Shown: positions 33,484 through 42,104, counted from the stretch's first letter. The stretch: 64,000 nucleotides of DNA from Pseudolysinimonas_A sp041984585 (GCA_041984585.1 JBHIXX010000002.1:51012-115011), one strand, 5' to 3'. Notes: generated by a model from the letters alone, not told the origin. Program-made: numbers and translations.

Positions 33484-34197
33484 ATGACGACGATGGTGCT
33501 GGTGCCCGGCTTCTGGCTCGACGCCTCCTCCTGGGACGCCGTGCTGCCCGCTCTCCGCGAGGCGGGCGTCGACGCGGTGCCGCTCACCCCCGCCGGGATG
33601 GGCGCCGCAGCCGACGAGCGGCGGACGACGACCCTCGCCGATCAGATCGCCGACCTGGCCCGCGTCATCGACGCGACACCGGGCGACCTGGTGCTGGTCG
33701 GGCACTCCGGCGGCGGCCCGGTCGTCTACGGGGCACTCGACGCCCGCCCCGGCCGAGTGCGCCACGTCGTCTACGTCGACACGACGCCCGGCGGCGAGGG
33801 CTCGGTGATCAACGCCGAGCTGCCGGTGGTCGACGGCGAGATCCCGCTGCCCGACTGGGACGACCTCGGCGACGACATGATCCGCGGGCTCGACGACGCG
33901 GCGCTGGCGCGGTTCCGCGCGACCGCGATCTCCCAACCCGTGCACGTCGCCCAGGACCCGCTGCGCCTCACCGGCGACGACGCCGCACGCCGGGCGGTGC
34001 CGAGCACGATGATCAGCTGCGAGCAGACCGCCGCCGAGATCCGCGACATGATGGCGCCCGACCACCCGTGGCACGCCTACGTGCGCGAGCTTGCCGCGCT
34101 CGAGCACCTCGACGTGGTCGACCTGCCGACCGGGCACTGGCCGCAGTTCTCCGAGCCCGCCCGCCTCGCCGAGCTGCTCGTCGCCGCGGCACGCTGA
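33484..34197 (+). CDS. alpha/beta hydrolase
   Basis: 237 residues. MVLVPGFWLDASSWD is the oxyanion-hole strand. LVLVGHSGGGPVVYGA is the nucleophile elbow (Ser in GHSGG). PTGHWPQFSEPARLAELL holds the catalytic His. The closest type is the small salicylate-esterase/EstC-like hydrolases; the substrate is not known. Leaderless from the box above. Confidence 0.9.
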   Translation: MTTMVLVPGFWLDASSWDAVLPALREAGVDAVPLTPAGMGAAADERRTTTLADQIADLARVIDATPGDLVLVGHSGGGPVVYGALDARPGRVRHVVYVDTTPGGEGSVINAELPVVDGEIPLPDWDDLGDDMIRGLDDAALARFRATAISQPVHVAQDPLRLTGDDAARRAVPSTMISCEQTAAEIRDMMAPDHPWHAYVRELAALEHLDVVDLPTGHWPQFSEPARLAELLVAAAR

Positions 34198-34236
34198 CCC
34201 GCTGACGTTCAGACTGTCGCGGCCGGTGCGGCTCGC

Positions 34237-34290
34237 TCAGAGCCCCACCTGCAGCACGAGCACGGCGGGGAAGACGGGGAACGCGGTGGG
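34237..34290 (-). pseudogene. possible remnant of a tadC 3' end
   Basis: On the minus strand 17 codons before a TGA read TAFPVFPAVLVLQVGL. This is close to the end of the intact tadC product 770 bases away (VAFALAPGFMVLQIGF): 7 of 16 identical and most others conservative. An in-frame TGA lies shortly upstream, so only the tail remains. The rest of the 169-base gap holds nothing recognisable. Chance similarity of a hydrophobic tail is possible. Confidence 0.3.
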
Positions 34291-34366
34291 GCAAGTTCGG
34301 GGTAGGTGGCCGCCTCAGAGAAGTCGATTGCGGGACGCGCGCACGGTGTGCCGCGGGCTCAACCGC

Positions 34367-34924
34367 TCAGACCGGAGTGCAGCCAGGCGCAGGGTCTCCG
34401 TATGTGATCAGGAAGAACAGCATCACCGTCGGCAACGCAATCGCGGCGCTCCAGATCCACATCGCCGTCGCGGGCCGCCGGAGCCGCGGTATCGCGACGG
34501 CCACAACGAGGTAGATGGTCGAGCTCAGCCAGATGAGCCCAGAACCCCAGTGAGCGATCTCCCGCCACGGCTCTGGCCACGGGAGGCCGAGCACATTCAG
34601 AATCGAGCAGGCGCGGTACGAGAGCCGGGCGAATATTACGAGGCTGATCGGGGCGAGCCCGGCGAGGACGCCCATCGCGACGGATTCGATGACAAACCGC
34701 TGAGATCGCGCTCGCCCAACCGCGACGGCGACCAGAGCGCACGTGGCTGTAGCGCCGATCGCTGCGTAGAGGAAGGCGGGACCGACCAGGTTGATGTACT
34801 CCCCGGCCGCATAGGTGACCACGATCTGAAGGATTGCCAGCACCACGAAGACCCCAGGAACCGTGGCACCGACGGCCCACGCCCAGACCCTCACGGGGTC
34901 TCTCGACGCGGCGGGCGGGGTCAC
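34367..34924 (-). CDS. five-segment membrane protein, unknown
   Basis: 185 residues from GTG. Five hydrophobic segments (about 15-38, 44-66, 82-100, 124-146 and 155-176). No family recognised. Base composition is visibly less GC-rich than the surroundings, compatible with recent acquisition. TAGATT six bases upstream gives a leaderless promoter. It lies between a hydrolase gene and the tadABC operon. Confidence 0.75.
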   Translation of the reverse strand: MTPPAASRDPVRVWAWAVGATVPGVFVVLAILQIVVTYAAGEYINLVGPAFLYAAIGATATCALVAVAVGRARSQRFVIESVAMGVLAGLAPISLVIFARLSYRACSILNVLGLPWPEPWREIAHWGSGLIWLSSTIYLVVAVAIPRLRRPATAMWIWSAAIALPTVMLFFLITYGDPAPGCTPV

Positions 34925-34930
34925 GCCGTG

Positions 34931-34936
34931 AATCTA
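34931..34936 (-). promoter_or_regulatory. -10 box of the membrane protein gene, leaderless
   Basis: TAGATT on the minus strand, six bases before the GTG at 34924. Confidence 0.5.
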
Positions 34937-35010
34937 TCCAGGCCCAGACCGACGATCAATCACGTATGCGCAGACGGGAGCGAAGCGAACGGACCCGACC
35001 GCAGAGAGAC

Positions 35011-35949
35011 TCAGAATCCGATCTGAAGAACCATGAAACCCGGAGCCAGTGCGAACGCGACCGTGACCGGCAGGATGAGGAACACAAGCGGCACCATCAT
35101 CGCGATCTCGCGGGAGCCGGCCGATTCGAGCATGCGGCGCTCGGCGTCGTCGCGGGCGTCCTGCGCCTGGGCGCGCAGCACGTCGGCGAGCGGTGACCCG
35201 CGCTCGAGCGCCCCGACCATCTGCTCGACGGCGCGGGTCACCGCGGGGATGTCGAGATCGTCCGACATCCGCCTCAGCGCGACGCCCAACGGGATGCCGG
35301 TGCCGGCCTGGGCGGCGACCCGACCCAGCTCGGCGGCGAGGTCGCCGTTGCCGACCCGGGCGACGCGGCGGAGCGCGTCGAGCACCCCCTCCCCCGCGGC
35401 GAGCGCGAGGGCGAGCATGTCGAGCACCGTCGGCAGTTCGTCGACCAGTCGGGCGGTGCGGCGCCGCACGGCGCGGGAGAGCAGTTGTTCGGGGGCGAGC
35501 GCACCGGCGACGAGGCCGAGCAACCCGAGTCCGACGGGCGCGACCAGAGGCACCGCCGCGCCGCGGGCGACGAGAACCCCGGCCAGCAGCCCGAGCGCCG
35601 CGCCGCCCGCGGCCGCTGCGAGCTGCCGCGCGCGGTAGCCGTCGACCCCGAACCGCCAGTCGGCGGCCGCGAGCCGGCGACGCACCGCATCCGCATCTCC
35701 GAGCACGGCGGCCAGTGCGCGGGCCGGTCGCCCACCCGGGTCCGCGAGGAGCGCGCCGACCACGTCGGCGGGGTCGGCCGGACGGGCCGTCGCCACCCGC
35801 CGCGCCTCGTCGGACAGGTCGGCGACCGCGGGCGCGACCCGGCGCGCGAGGCGGGGCGCGCCGAACCGGGGGACGAGCCCGAGCAGCATCCACAGCCCCA
35901 CCCCGAGCCCGACCCCCGCGGGGACGGCGGCGAGCACGGCCGCGCTCAC
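35011..35949 (-). CDS. tadC: Tad pilus platform protein TadC
   Basis: 312 residues from GTG 35949, which overlaps the tadB stop (GTGA). Inner-membrane platform of the type IVc (Tad/Flp) pilus. One N-terminal segment, two central segments (about 125-170), the type II secretion F domain with ELPTVLDMLALALAAGEGVLDALRRV and VEQMVGALERGSPLADVLRAQA, and a last segment AMMVPLVFLILPVTVAFAL. Last gene of the tadA-tadB-tadC operon. Confidence 0.88.
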   Translation of the reverse strand: MSAAVLAAVPAGVGLGVGLWMLLGLVPRFGAPRLARRVAPAVADLSDEARRVATARPADPADVVGALLADPGGRPARALAAVLGDADAVRRRLAAADWRFGVDGYRARQLAAAAGGAALGLLAGVLVARGAAVPLVAPVGLGLLGLVAGALAPEQLLSRAVRRRTARLVDELPTVLDMLALALAAGEGVLDALRRVARVGNGDLAAELGRVAAQAGTGIPLGVALRRMSDDLDIPAVTRAVEQMVGALERGSPLADVLRAQAQDARDDAERRMLESAGSREIAMMVPLVFLILPVTVAFALAPGFMVLQIGF

Positions 35950-36815
35950 GCGAACCACCGCCGCTCGTCGGGCAGCCGACCCAGGCTCAGCATGAGGCGG
36001 TAGGCGACCACCGTGACCGCGAGCCCGACGACGAGCAGCGCGAGCCCGGCGGCGCTGGAGTACGCGGCGACCGTCTCGGGGCGGGTGGCGAGCAGCGCGA
36101 GCACGACCCACGGCGCGAGCACGCCCAGCCGGGCCGCGCCGCGGATCCACGACTGCCGCGCCTCCACCTCGGAGCGGATGGCGGCATCCGCCCGCAGGGA
36201 TGCGGCGAGCGCCCGGAGCACACCGGGAAGTTCGGTGCCGCCGACGTCGCGGGCGAGGCGCAGCGTCTCGACGACGCGATCGGCGACCGGGTCGGCGAGG
36301 TCGGCCTTGAGCCGGTCGAGCGCGGTGGAGAGGGTCCCGGCGCCGAGGGCCGTGCGGGCGAACTCGCGGAAGGCGGGCCGCGAGTCCTCGGGCGCGACGT
36401 CGGCGAGCGACGCGACCGCCTCGGCGAGCGGGATGCCCGCCCGCAGCGCCGCGACCAGGTGGTCGACGAGGTCGGGCCAGGCCGCGCGCACGCGCCGACG
36501 GCGCATCCTGCCGCGGCGGGCGAGCAGCAGCCCGGGCGCCGAGGCGGCGGCGAGCGCGGCCGCGAGCGCGAGTCCGGCGATCGGGGCGAGGGCGAGCACG
36601 GCCGCGGCGGCGACCACCGCGAGCAGTGCGCAGGTCGCGACGAGCACCGCCACCGGCACGTCGCCGAGGCCCGCCGCGTCGAGCAGCCGGCGCAGCACCC
36701 CGGCCCGGACGCGGGGCGCCGCGGCGGGCGCCGCCGGCCAGAGCCACGGCGAGGCGGCGAGCAGCAGGCCCGCGCCCAGAGCCAGCCCGAGGGCGCCCGC
36801 GGCGAGGAGCGTCAC
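35946..36815 (-). CDS. tadB: Tad pilus platform protein TadB
   Basis: 289 residues from GTG 36815, which overlaps the cpaF stop (GTGA). Two N-terminal membrane segments and a pair near residues 60-95, then a type II secretion F domain: WPDLVDHLVAALRAGIPLAEAVASL and VETLRLARDVGGTELPGVLRALA. Two C-terminal segments close it. Partner of TadC in the pilus base. Confidence 0.88.
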   Translation of the reverse strand: MTLLAAGALGLALGAGLLLAASPWLWPAAPAAAPRVRAGVLRRLLDAAGLGDVPVAVLVATCALLAVVAAAAVLALAPIAGLALAAALAAASAPGLLLARRGRMRRRRVRAAWPDLVDHLVAALRAGIPLAEAVASLADVAPEDSRPAFREFARTALGAGTLSTALDRLKADLADPVADRVVETLRLARDVGGTELPGVLRALAASLRADAAIRSEVEARQSWIRGAARLGVLAPWVVLALLATRPETVAAYSSAAGLALLVVGLAVTVVAYRLMLSLGRLPDERRWFA

Positions 36816-38041
36816 GCGGCACCGCCGAAGATGGCGTCGAGGTCGATGCCTGCCCGCCGCATCCGCTCGGCGCGCGCCGGTCGACGCCCGGTGGGGGTGA
36901 GCCGGCCGCGCACCCGGGCGAAGAGGGGCTCCGAGGCGACGACCCCGGCATCCGTCTCCCCCGTCGGCGCGACGACCTCGACGACGCGGCGGCGCCCGGA
37001 ACGGTCGAGCTCCGCGTGCACGACCACGTCGATCGCCGAGGCGACGGTGGGCACGACGAACGCGGCGTCGATGTTGCGCCCGGCGAGCAGCGGGAGGGTC
37101 GTCAGTTTGCGCAGCGCGTCGGCGGCGGAGTTGGCGTGCAGGGTGCACATGCCCGGCAAGCCGGCATTGAGGGCGATCAGCAGGTCGAGCGACTCGGCCT
37201 CGCGCACCTCGCCGACGACGAGTCGGTCGGGGCGCATCCGCAACGCCTCCTTCACGAGCCGCCGCAGCGTCACCTCGCCCGTGCCCTCGAGGCTCGGCTG
37301 GCGGCACTGCATCGCCACCCAGTCGGGCACGTCGAGCGCCAGCTCGAACGTCTCCTCGACGGTCACGACGCGCTCCTCCGGTCGTGCGGATGCCAGCAGC
37401 GCGCCCAGCAGCGTCGTCTTGCCCGACTGGGTGGCGCCCGAGACGAGGATGTTCAGCCCCGCCCGCACGGCGGCGTGCAGGAGTTCGGCGGCGGGAGGCG
37501 TGAGCGACCCGAGGCGCACCAGGTCGCGCAGGTCGCGCATTCCGGTGCGGAACTTGCGGATGTTGACGCTCCAGTGGGCGCGGACGATGTCGGGGATGAC
37601 GACGTGCAGCCGCGATCCGTCGGGGAGGCTCGCGTCGACGAACGGGCTCGACAGGTCGATGCGTCGACCGGTGCTGCGCAGCATCCGCTCGACCAGGTCG
37701 CGCACGTCGGTCTCGGTGAGGTCGAGCGCGACCCGCTCCGAGACGCCCTCCCGCGCGGCGAACACCCGGTCGGGGCGGTTGATCCAGATCTCCTCCACCG
37801 TCGGGTCGTCGAGCAGCGGCTGCAGCGGACCGAACCCGGTGAGCGCCGCGGCGACCTGACGGCGGGCGGCGTCCTCGTCGCGGAGCACCTCGCCCTCGCC
37901 GCCGAGCGCCCGCTCCGCGTAGCGCCGCACCTCATCGCGGATCAGCCGGTCGGCCAGTGCGGGGTCCCCCGCCACGTCCATCCCGTCCGCCCGCACGCGG
38001 TCGCGCACCCGCTCCGCGATGACCCGCACGCCCGACTCCAC
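36812..38041 (-). CDS. tadA: Tad pilus assembly ATPase (CpaF/TadA)
   Basis: 409 residues. Secretion ATPase that powers Tad pilus extension and retraction. GFGPLQPLLDDPTVEEIWINRPDRVF is the CpaF N-terminal signature; Walker A is LVSGATQSGKTTLLGAL (about residue 205), the Asp/Glu box is VVTVEETFEL, and Walker B is RPDRLVVGEVREAESLDLL with TLHANSAADAL next. The product is complete. It opens the operon and is divergent from the tRNA-Leu gene. Confidence 0.93.
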   Translation of the reverse strand: MESGVRVIAERVRDRVRADGMDVAGDPALADRLIRDEVRRYAERALGGEGEVLRDEDAARRQVAAALTGFGPLQPLLDDPTVEEIWINRPDRVFAAREGVSERVALDLTETDVRDLVERMLRSTGRRIDLSSPFVDASLPDGSRLHVVIPDIVRAHWSVNIRKFRTGMRDLRDLVRLGSLTPPAAELLHAAVRAGLNILVSGATQSGKTTLLGALLASARPEERVVTVEETFELALDVPDWVAMQCRQPSLEGTGEVTLRRLVKEALRMRPDRLVVGEVREAESLDLLIALNAGLPGMCTLHANSAADALRKLTTLPLLAGRNIDAAFVVPTVASAIDVVVHAELDRSGRRRVVEVVAPTGETDAGVVASEPLFARVRGRLTPTGRRPARAERMRRAGIDLDAIFGGAA

Positions 38042-38161
38042 GCCGCCAGTGTCGCCACCCCGCCGCCCGCGCGGCGGCGTCTGTCCACAGGGGCGCGACG
38101 CGGTCGCCCGCGTCCGGGCTGCGCGACTCCCGTGCGGTGCGGCATCCGTCGGCGGCGACCC

Positions 38162-38167
38162 TAAGCT
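38162..38167 (+). promoter_or_regulatory. -10 box of tRNA-Leu
   Basis: TAAGCT nine bases before the tRNA 5' end. Confidence 0.45.
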
Positions 38168-38176
38168 GGCGGCGCC

Positions 38177-38258
38177 GCGGGAGTGGTGAAACCGGTAGAC
38201 ACGCAGGATTTAGGTTCCTGTGCCGAAAGGCGTGGGGGTTCGAGTCCCCCCTCCCGCA
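38177..38258 (+). tRNA. tRNA-Leu (anticodon UAG)
   Basis: Acceptor arms GCGGGAG / CTCCCGC pair perfectly. The anticodon arm is CAGGA-TTTAGGT-TCCTG, giving anticodon TAG, which reads CUN leucine codons. The variable arm is long (class II), as for all leucine tRNAs, and the T arm is GGGGG-TTCGAGT-CCCCC. The discriminator is A; CCA is not encoded. Confidence 0.96.
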
Positions 38259-38341
38259 CAGCCGCCGTCCGGCGGACGCCACTACGCTGGTCGGAATCCT
38301 TTCCGCCGATCGCACCCGCGACCGACGACCCTGGAGCCGCC

Positions 38342-39139
38342 GTGGCCGCCGCCTTCACCGCCCTGCTGACCGTGCCCGCGGTGGCGACCGGCCTCATCCC
38401 GTGGCTCGACCCGGGCGAGATCATCCGCACGGCCGGGCCGTGGGCACTGCTCGTCGTGTGCCTCATCGTCTTCTCCGAGACGGGGCTGCTGGTCGGCTTC
38501 ATCCTGCCGGGCGACACCCTGCTGCTGCTCACCGGGCTGGTGACCTTCAGCGGCACGATGACGGCGGAGCAGAACGGCATCCTCATCCCCATCTGGTGGG
38601 TGTGCCTCGCCATCGCGACCGCCGCGTTCCTCGGCGGCGAGGTCGGCTACCTCATCGGCCACAAGACGGGGCCGAAGATCTTCGAGCGCAAGGAGAGCGG
38701 CCTGTTCTCGAAGGAGAACGTCATCCGCACCAACGCGTTCTTCGACAAGTTCGGCCCGGGGGCGGTGGTCGCGGCGCGGTTCGTCCCCTTCGTCCGCACC
38801 TTCGTGCCGGTGGCGGCCGGGGTCGGGCACATGCCCTACCGCCGCTACACCCTGTACAACGCGATCGGGGCGGTGATCTGGGGCGGGCTGCTCACCTTCG
38901 TCGGGTTCCTGCTCGGCTTCATCCCGCCGGTCGCCGCGTTCGTCACCGAGTACATCGACCTCATCCTGATATTCGCCGTGCTGTCGGCGGTGATCCCGAC
39001 GGTCTTCCACTACACCCGGGCGTCGCTGAAGGCGAAGCGCGCCAACCGCGAGGGCGCCGCACCGCTCACGGACGAGGAGGCCGTCGCCGACTACTTCGAC
39101 CACGGCGTGCCCGGCGGCGAGCGGTCGAACGACTCCTGA
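38342..39139 (+). CDS. DedA-family membrane protein
   Basis: 265 residues from GTG at 38342. DedA proteins are lipid scramblase-like or transporter-like membrane proteins. The hallmarks are LIVFSETGLLVGFILPGDTLL, AAFLGGEVGYLIGHKTGPKIF, ARFVPFVRTFVPVAAGVGHMPYRRY (re-entrant loop) and a C-terminal membrane segment. The in-frame extension upstream runs through the tRNA gene and is not real. Its stop is 1 base from the end of the convergent DtxR-type gene. Confidence 0.92.
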   Translation: MAAAFTALLTVPAVATGLIPWLDPGEIIRTAGPWALLVVCLIVFSETGLLVGFILPGDTLLLLTGLVTFSGTMTAEQNGILIPIWWVCLAIATAAFLGGEVGYLIGHKTGPKIFERKESGLFSKENVIRTNAFFDKFGPGAVVAARFVPFVRTFVPVAAGVGHMPYRRYTLYNAIGAVIWGGLLTFVGFLLGFIPPVAAFVTEYIDLILIFAVLSAVIPTVFHYTRASLKAKRANREGAAPLTDEEAVADYFDHGVPGGERSNDS

Positions 39140-39140
39140 C

Positions 39141-39713
39141 TCAGCGCTCCGGGTCGACCCACACCGCCTGAGCCGACGCCGCGGGCAGCTCGCCGGCGAC
39201 GACCGTCGCGTCGAGGCCGACCCCGGATGCCGTCAGGTCGCGCAGCACGGCCGGGTCGCGGTCGCTGATGCGCACCACGCGGCCGCGCGTGCCGGCCGGG
39301 AGGTCGTCGAGCAGGTCGCCGCGCACCGTCGGCATCCGCCCGTCGGCGGCGGGGATCGGGTCGCCGTGCGGGTCGCGCTCGGGGTGGCCGAGGCGCGCCG
39401 CGATGGCGTCGAGCAGGCGATCGGACACCGCGTGCTCCAGCACCTCGGCCTCGTCGTGCACCTCGTCCCAGCCGTAGCCGAACTCGCGCACCAGCCAGGT
39501 CTCGAGCAGGCGGTGGCGCCGCGTCATCCGCAGCGCCTCCGCCCGGCCCGCCTCGGTCAGCACGACGGCGCGGTACGGGGTGTGCTCGACGAGACCCTGA
39601 TCGGCGAGCTTCCTGACCATCTCGGTCACCGACGACGGGGCGACCCCGAGGCGCGCGGCGAGCTCCGACGAGGTGATCGGCTCGGGCTGCCACTCGGTGT
39701 GGGCGTGGATCAC
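39141..39713 (-). CDS. DtxR/MntR-type metalloregulator with disrupted or unusual start
   Basis: 190 residues from the first usual start codon (GTG 39713). LAARLGVAPSSVTEMVRKLADQGLVEH is the helix-turn-helix; HRLLETWLVREFGYGWDEVHDEAEVLEHAVSD is the dimerisation/metal domain of DtxR-type repressors; an SH3-like end follows. The frame continues upstream into ADAQRPLGTVAENYLKVI, clearly part of the family's first helix, but has no ATG, GTG or TTG there. Either an ATC at 39764 is the start, or the ATG at 39757 (TGATG with the CDF stop) is used and one base has been lost. It follows a cation exporter gene and probably regulates Mn or Fe homeostasis. Confidence 0.8.
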   Translation of the reverse strand: MIHAHTEWQPEPITSSELAARLGVAPSSVTEMVRKLADQGLVEHTPYRAVVLTEAGRAEALRMTRRHRLLETWLVREFGYGWDEVHDEAEVLEHAVSDRLLDAIAARLGHPERDPHGDPIPAADGRMPTVRGDLLDDLPAGTRGRVVRISDRDPAVLRDLTASGVGLDATVVAGELPAASAQAVWVDPER

Positions 39714-39729
39714 CTTCAGGTAGTTCTCC

Positions 39730-39750
39730 GCGACCGTTCCGAGCGGTCGC
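39730..39750 (-). repeat. strong hairpin inside the 5' end of the DtxR-type reading frame
   Basis: GCGACCG and CGGTCGC pair perfectly around a 7-base loop. It lies exactly where a one-base shift would be needed to connect the ATG at 39757 to the rest of the gene. Confidence 0.6.
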
Positions 39751-39756
39751 TGCGCA

Positions 39757-40665
39757 TCAGCGATGGGACGGCTCCTCGGTCGACGCGTGACCGGCGGGCT
39801 CGAGCTGGAACGTCGAGTGCTCGACGTCGAAGTGACCGGAGAGGCACTCCCCCAGCCGCTCGAGCATCGGGCCGGTGCCGCCGGAGGCGAACACCTCGGC
39901 GTCGCACTCGACGTGCGCCGAGAACACCGGCGCCCCCGAGGTGATCGCCCAGACGTGCACGTCGTGCACGGCGACGACCCCGGGGGTGCTCAGCAGGTGG
40001 TCGCGGATCTCGGCGACGTCGGTCTCGCGCGGCGCCGACTCGGTGAGCACCCGCACCACGTCGCGCAGCAGCAGGAACGCGCGGGGCGCGATGAGCGCGG
40101 CGATCACGAGCGAGGCGATGGCGTCGGCGGCGACGAAACCGGTGAGCAGCAGCACGACGGCGGCGACGATGGCGGCGATCGAGCCGAGCATGTCGCCGAA
40201 GACTTCGAGCAGCGCGCCGCGCATGCCGAGCGACGAGCGGTCGCCGCCGCGCAGCACGAGGAAAGCGACGATGTTGGCGAGCAGGCCCACGATCGCGACG
40301 ATCAGCATCGGCAGGCCGAGCGGGTGGGCGTCGCCGGGCTCGAGCAGGCGGCGCACGCCCTCGACCGCGACCGTGGCGGCGACCACCGTGAGCAGCACGC
40401 CGTTGGCGAGCGCGCCGAGCACCTCGACGCGACGGAAGCCGAAGGTGTGCCGGTCGGTCGCGGGACGGGCGGCGACGATGCTCGCGACCAGTGCGATGGC
40501 CAGCCCGATCGCGTCGCTGGCCATGTGGCCCGCGTCGGCGAGAAGCGCGAGCGAGCCGGAGAGCAGTCCGCCGACCACCTCGGCCACGAGCACGACGGCG
40601 ATGATCGCGAACGCGATCGCCAGGCGCGTGCGGTTCGCGCTGCCGTGGTCGTGGTCGTGGCTCAC
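39757..40665 (-). CDS. cation diffusion facilitator (CzcD/ZitB-like) exporter
   Basis: 302 residues from GTG 40665. Six membrane segments; His-rich N-terminus SHDHDHGS; LALLADAGHMASDAIGLAIAL carries the HxxxD site in helix 2 and LLEVFGDMLGSIAAI the matching D/D residues in helix 5, the Zn-type binding site. The cytoplasmic domain VHDVHVWAITSG follows. It exports Zn2+ or a related divalent metal in exchange for protons. TACGCT six bases upstream marks a leaderless start. Confidence 0.93.
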   Translation of the reverse strand: MSHDHDHGSANRTRLAIAFAIIAVVLVAEVVGGLLSGSLALLADAGHMASDAIGLAIALVASIVAARPATDRHTFGFRRVEVLGALANGVLLTVVAATVAVEGVRRLLEPGDAHPLGLPMLIVAIVGLLANIVAFLVLRGGDRSSLGMRGALLEVFGDMLGSIAAIVAAVVLLLTGFVAADAIASLVIAALIAPRAFLLLRDVVRVLTESAPRETDVAEIRDHLLSTPGVVAVHDVHVWAITSGAPVFSAHVECDAEVFASGGTGPMLERLGECLSGHFDVEHSTFQLEPAGHASTEEPSHR

Positions 40666-40671
40666 GGCTCC

Positions 40672-40677
40672 AGCGTA
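40672..40677 (-). promoter_or_regulatory. -10 box of the CDF exporter gene, leaderless
   Basis: TACGCT on the minus strand, six bases before the GTG at 40665. Confidence 0.55.
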
Positions 40678-40780
40678 CGGAGCGCCGACCCGTCCGCGCG
40701 GCCGTTCGGCGTAGTCGGGAACGGTTGTCGTTCCCGCGATCACTGCGGCGCCCGTGCGCCGGGGAACGACCCGGAGAGGC

Positions 40781-41368
40781 TCAGCCGTAGCGCTCGCGGA
40801 GCACCACCGTCAGCGCCCGGAAGGCCCGGGCGCGGTGGCTGACCGCATCCTTCTCGTCCGGCGTCAGCTCGGCGACCGAGCGCACCTCGCCCTCGGGGCG
40901 GAACACCGGGTCGTAGCCGAACCCGCCGTCGCCGGCCGGCGCGTCGAGCACGAAGCCGTGCCACTCCCCCAGCTCGACGTGCTCGTCGCCCTCGCCCGGC
41001 GCGGGGACCAGCGCGGCCGCGCAGACGAACCGGGCACGGCGGTCGGCGACGCCGCGCAGGTTGTCGAGCAGCAGGCGCAGGTTGTCGCCGTCGTCGCGGG
41101 TTCCCGCGTAGCGCGCGGAGTGGATGCCGGGGTCGCCGCCGAGCGAGTCGACGGCGATGCCCGAGTCGTCGGCGAGCGCCGGGAGCCCCGTGTGGGCGGC
41201 CGCGGCGCGCGCCTTGATCAGCGCGTTGGCGGCGAACGTGGCGCCGTCCTCGACCGGCTCCGGTCCGTCGTAGCCGACCAGCTCGTGCGGGCCGAGCGCG
41301 TCGCCGAGGATGCGGCGCAGCTCGCCGACCTTGTGGGCGTTGTGGGTGGCGAGCACGAATGTCGTCAT
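40781..41368 (-). CDS. rdgB: XTP/dITP pyrophosphatase
   Basis: 195 residues. House-cleaning enzyme that hydrolyses non-canonical purine triphosphates (ITP, XTP, dITP) to monophosphates. Signatures: LATHNAHKVGELRRIL, FAANALIKARAAA, ALADDSGIAVDSLGGDPGIHSARYAG, GFGYDPVF and HRARAFRAL. It starts 4 bases after the rph stop, giving a murI-rph-rdgB operon. Confidence 0.96.
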   Translation of the reverse strand: MTTFVLATHNAHKVGELRRILGDALGPHELVGYDGPEPVEDGATFAANALIKARAAAAHTGLPALADDSGIAVDSLGGDPGIHSARYAGTRDDGDNLRLLLDNLRGVADRRARFVCAAALVPAPGEGDEHVELGEWHGFVLDAPAGDGGFGYDPVFRPEGEVRSVAELTPDEKDAVSHRARAFRALTVVLRERYG

Positions 41369-41372
41369 CGGG

Positions 41373-42104
41373 TCACTCCGCCAGCGCGGCCTTCTGGATG
41401 CGGGCCAGCTCGGCCGTGCCGCCGACGGCGAGGTCGAGCAGGGTGTCGAGCTCGGCGCGGTCGAACGGGGCGCCCTCGGCGGTGCCCTGCACCTCGACGA
41501 ACGCGCCCGATCCGGTGACCACGACGTTCATGTCGGTCTCGGCCCGCACGTCCTCGACGTAGGGGAGGTCGAGCATCGGCACGCCGTCGATGATGCCCAC
41601 GCTGATCGCGGCGACCGAGTCGGTGAGCGCCACCGCCTTCTTGGCGACGAAGCCCTTCTCGCGCCCCCACTCGATGGCGTCCGCGAGCGCCACGTAGGCA
41701 CCCGTGATGGCCGCCGTGCGCGTGCCGCCGTCGGCCTGCAGCACGTCGCAGTCGAGCACGATGGTGTTCTCGCCGAGCGCCTTGGTGTCGACGACGGCGC
41801 GGATGCTGCGCCCGATCAGGCGGGAGATCTCGTGGGTGCGGCCGCCGATGCGGCCCTTCACGCTCTCGCGATCCGACCGGTCGTTGGTGGAGCGCGGGAG
41901 CATCGCGTACTCGGCCGTGACCCAGCCCTTCCCCTTGCCGGTGAGCCAGCGCGGCACGCCGTTGGTGAACGACGCCGTGCACAGCACCCGGGTGTCGCCG
42001 AACGAGATCAGCGCGCTGCCCTCGGCCTGCTTGCTCCATCCGCGCTCGATGGTGACGGGCCGCAGCTCGTCGGGGCGGCGTCCGTCGGCTCGCGTGTCGG
42101 TCAT
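41373..42104 (-). CDS. rph: ribonuclease PH
   Basis: 243 residues. A phosphorolytic 3'-5' exoribonuclease for tRNA 3' maturation. ADGRRPDELRPVTIERGW, GSALISFGDTRVLCTAS, GKGWVTAEYAMLPRST, GRTHEISRLIGRSIRAVVD and VLQADGGTRTAAITGAY are all family signatures. The ATG overlaps the murI stop by ATGA. GAGGAG lies 4 bases upstream as a Shine-Dalgarno sequence. Confidence 0.97.
   Translation of the reverse strand: MTDTRADGRRPDELRPVTIERGWSKQAEGSALISFGDTRVLCTASFTNGVPRWLTGKGKGWVTAEYAMLPRSTNDRSDRESVKGRIGGRTHEISRLIGRSIRAVVDTKALGENTIVLDCDVLQADGGTRTAAITGAYVALADAIEWGREKGFVAKKAVALTDSVAAISVGIIDGVPMLDLPYVEDVRAETDMNVVVTGSGAFVEVQGTAEGAPFDRAELDTLLDLAVGGTAELARIQKAALAE

Noticed and set aside
38183..38341. N-terminal extension of DedA through the tRNA
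   Set aside because: The stretch is tRNA sequence and its leader; the GTG at 38342 is the likely start.
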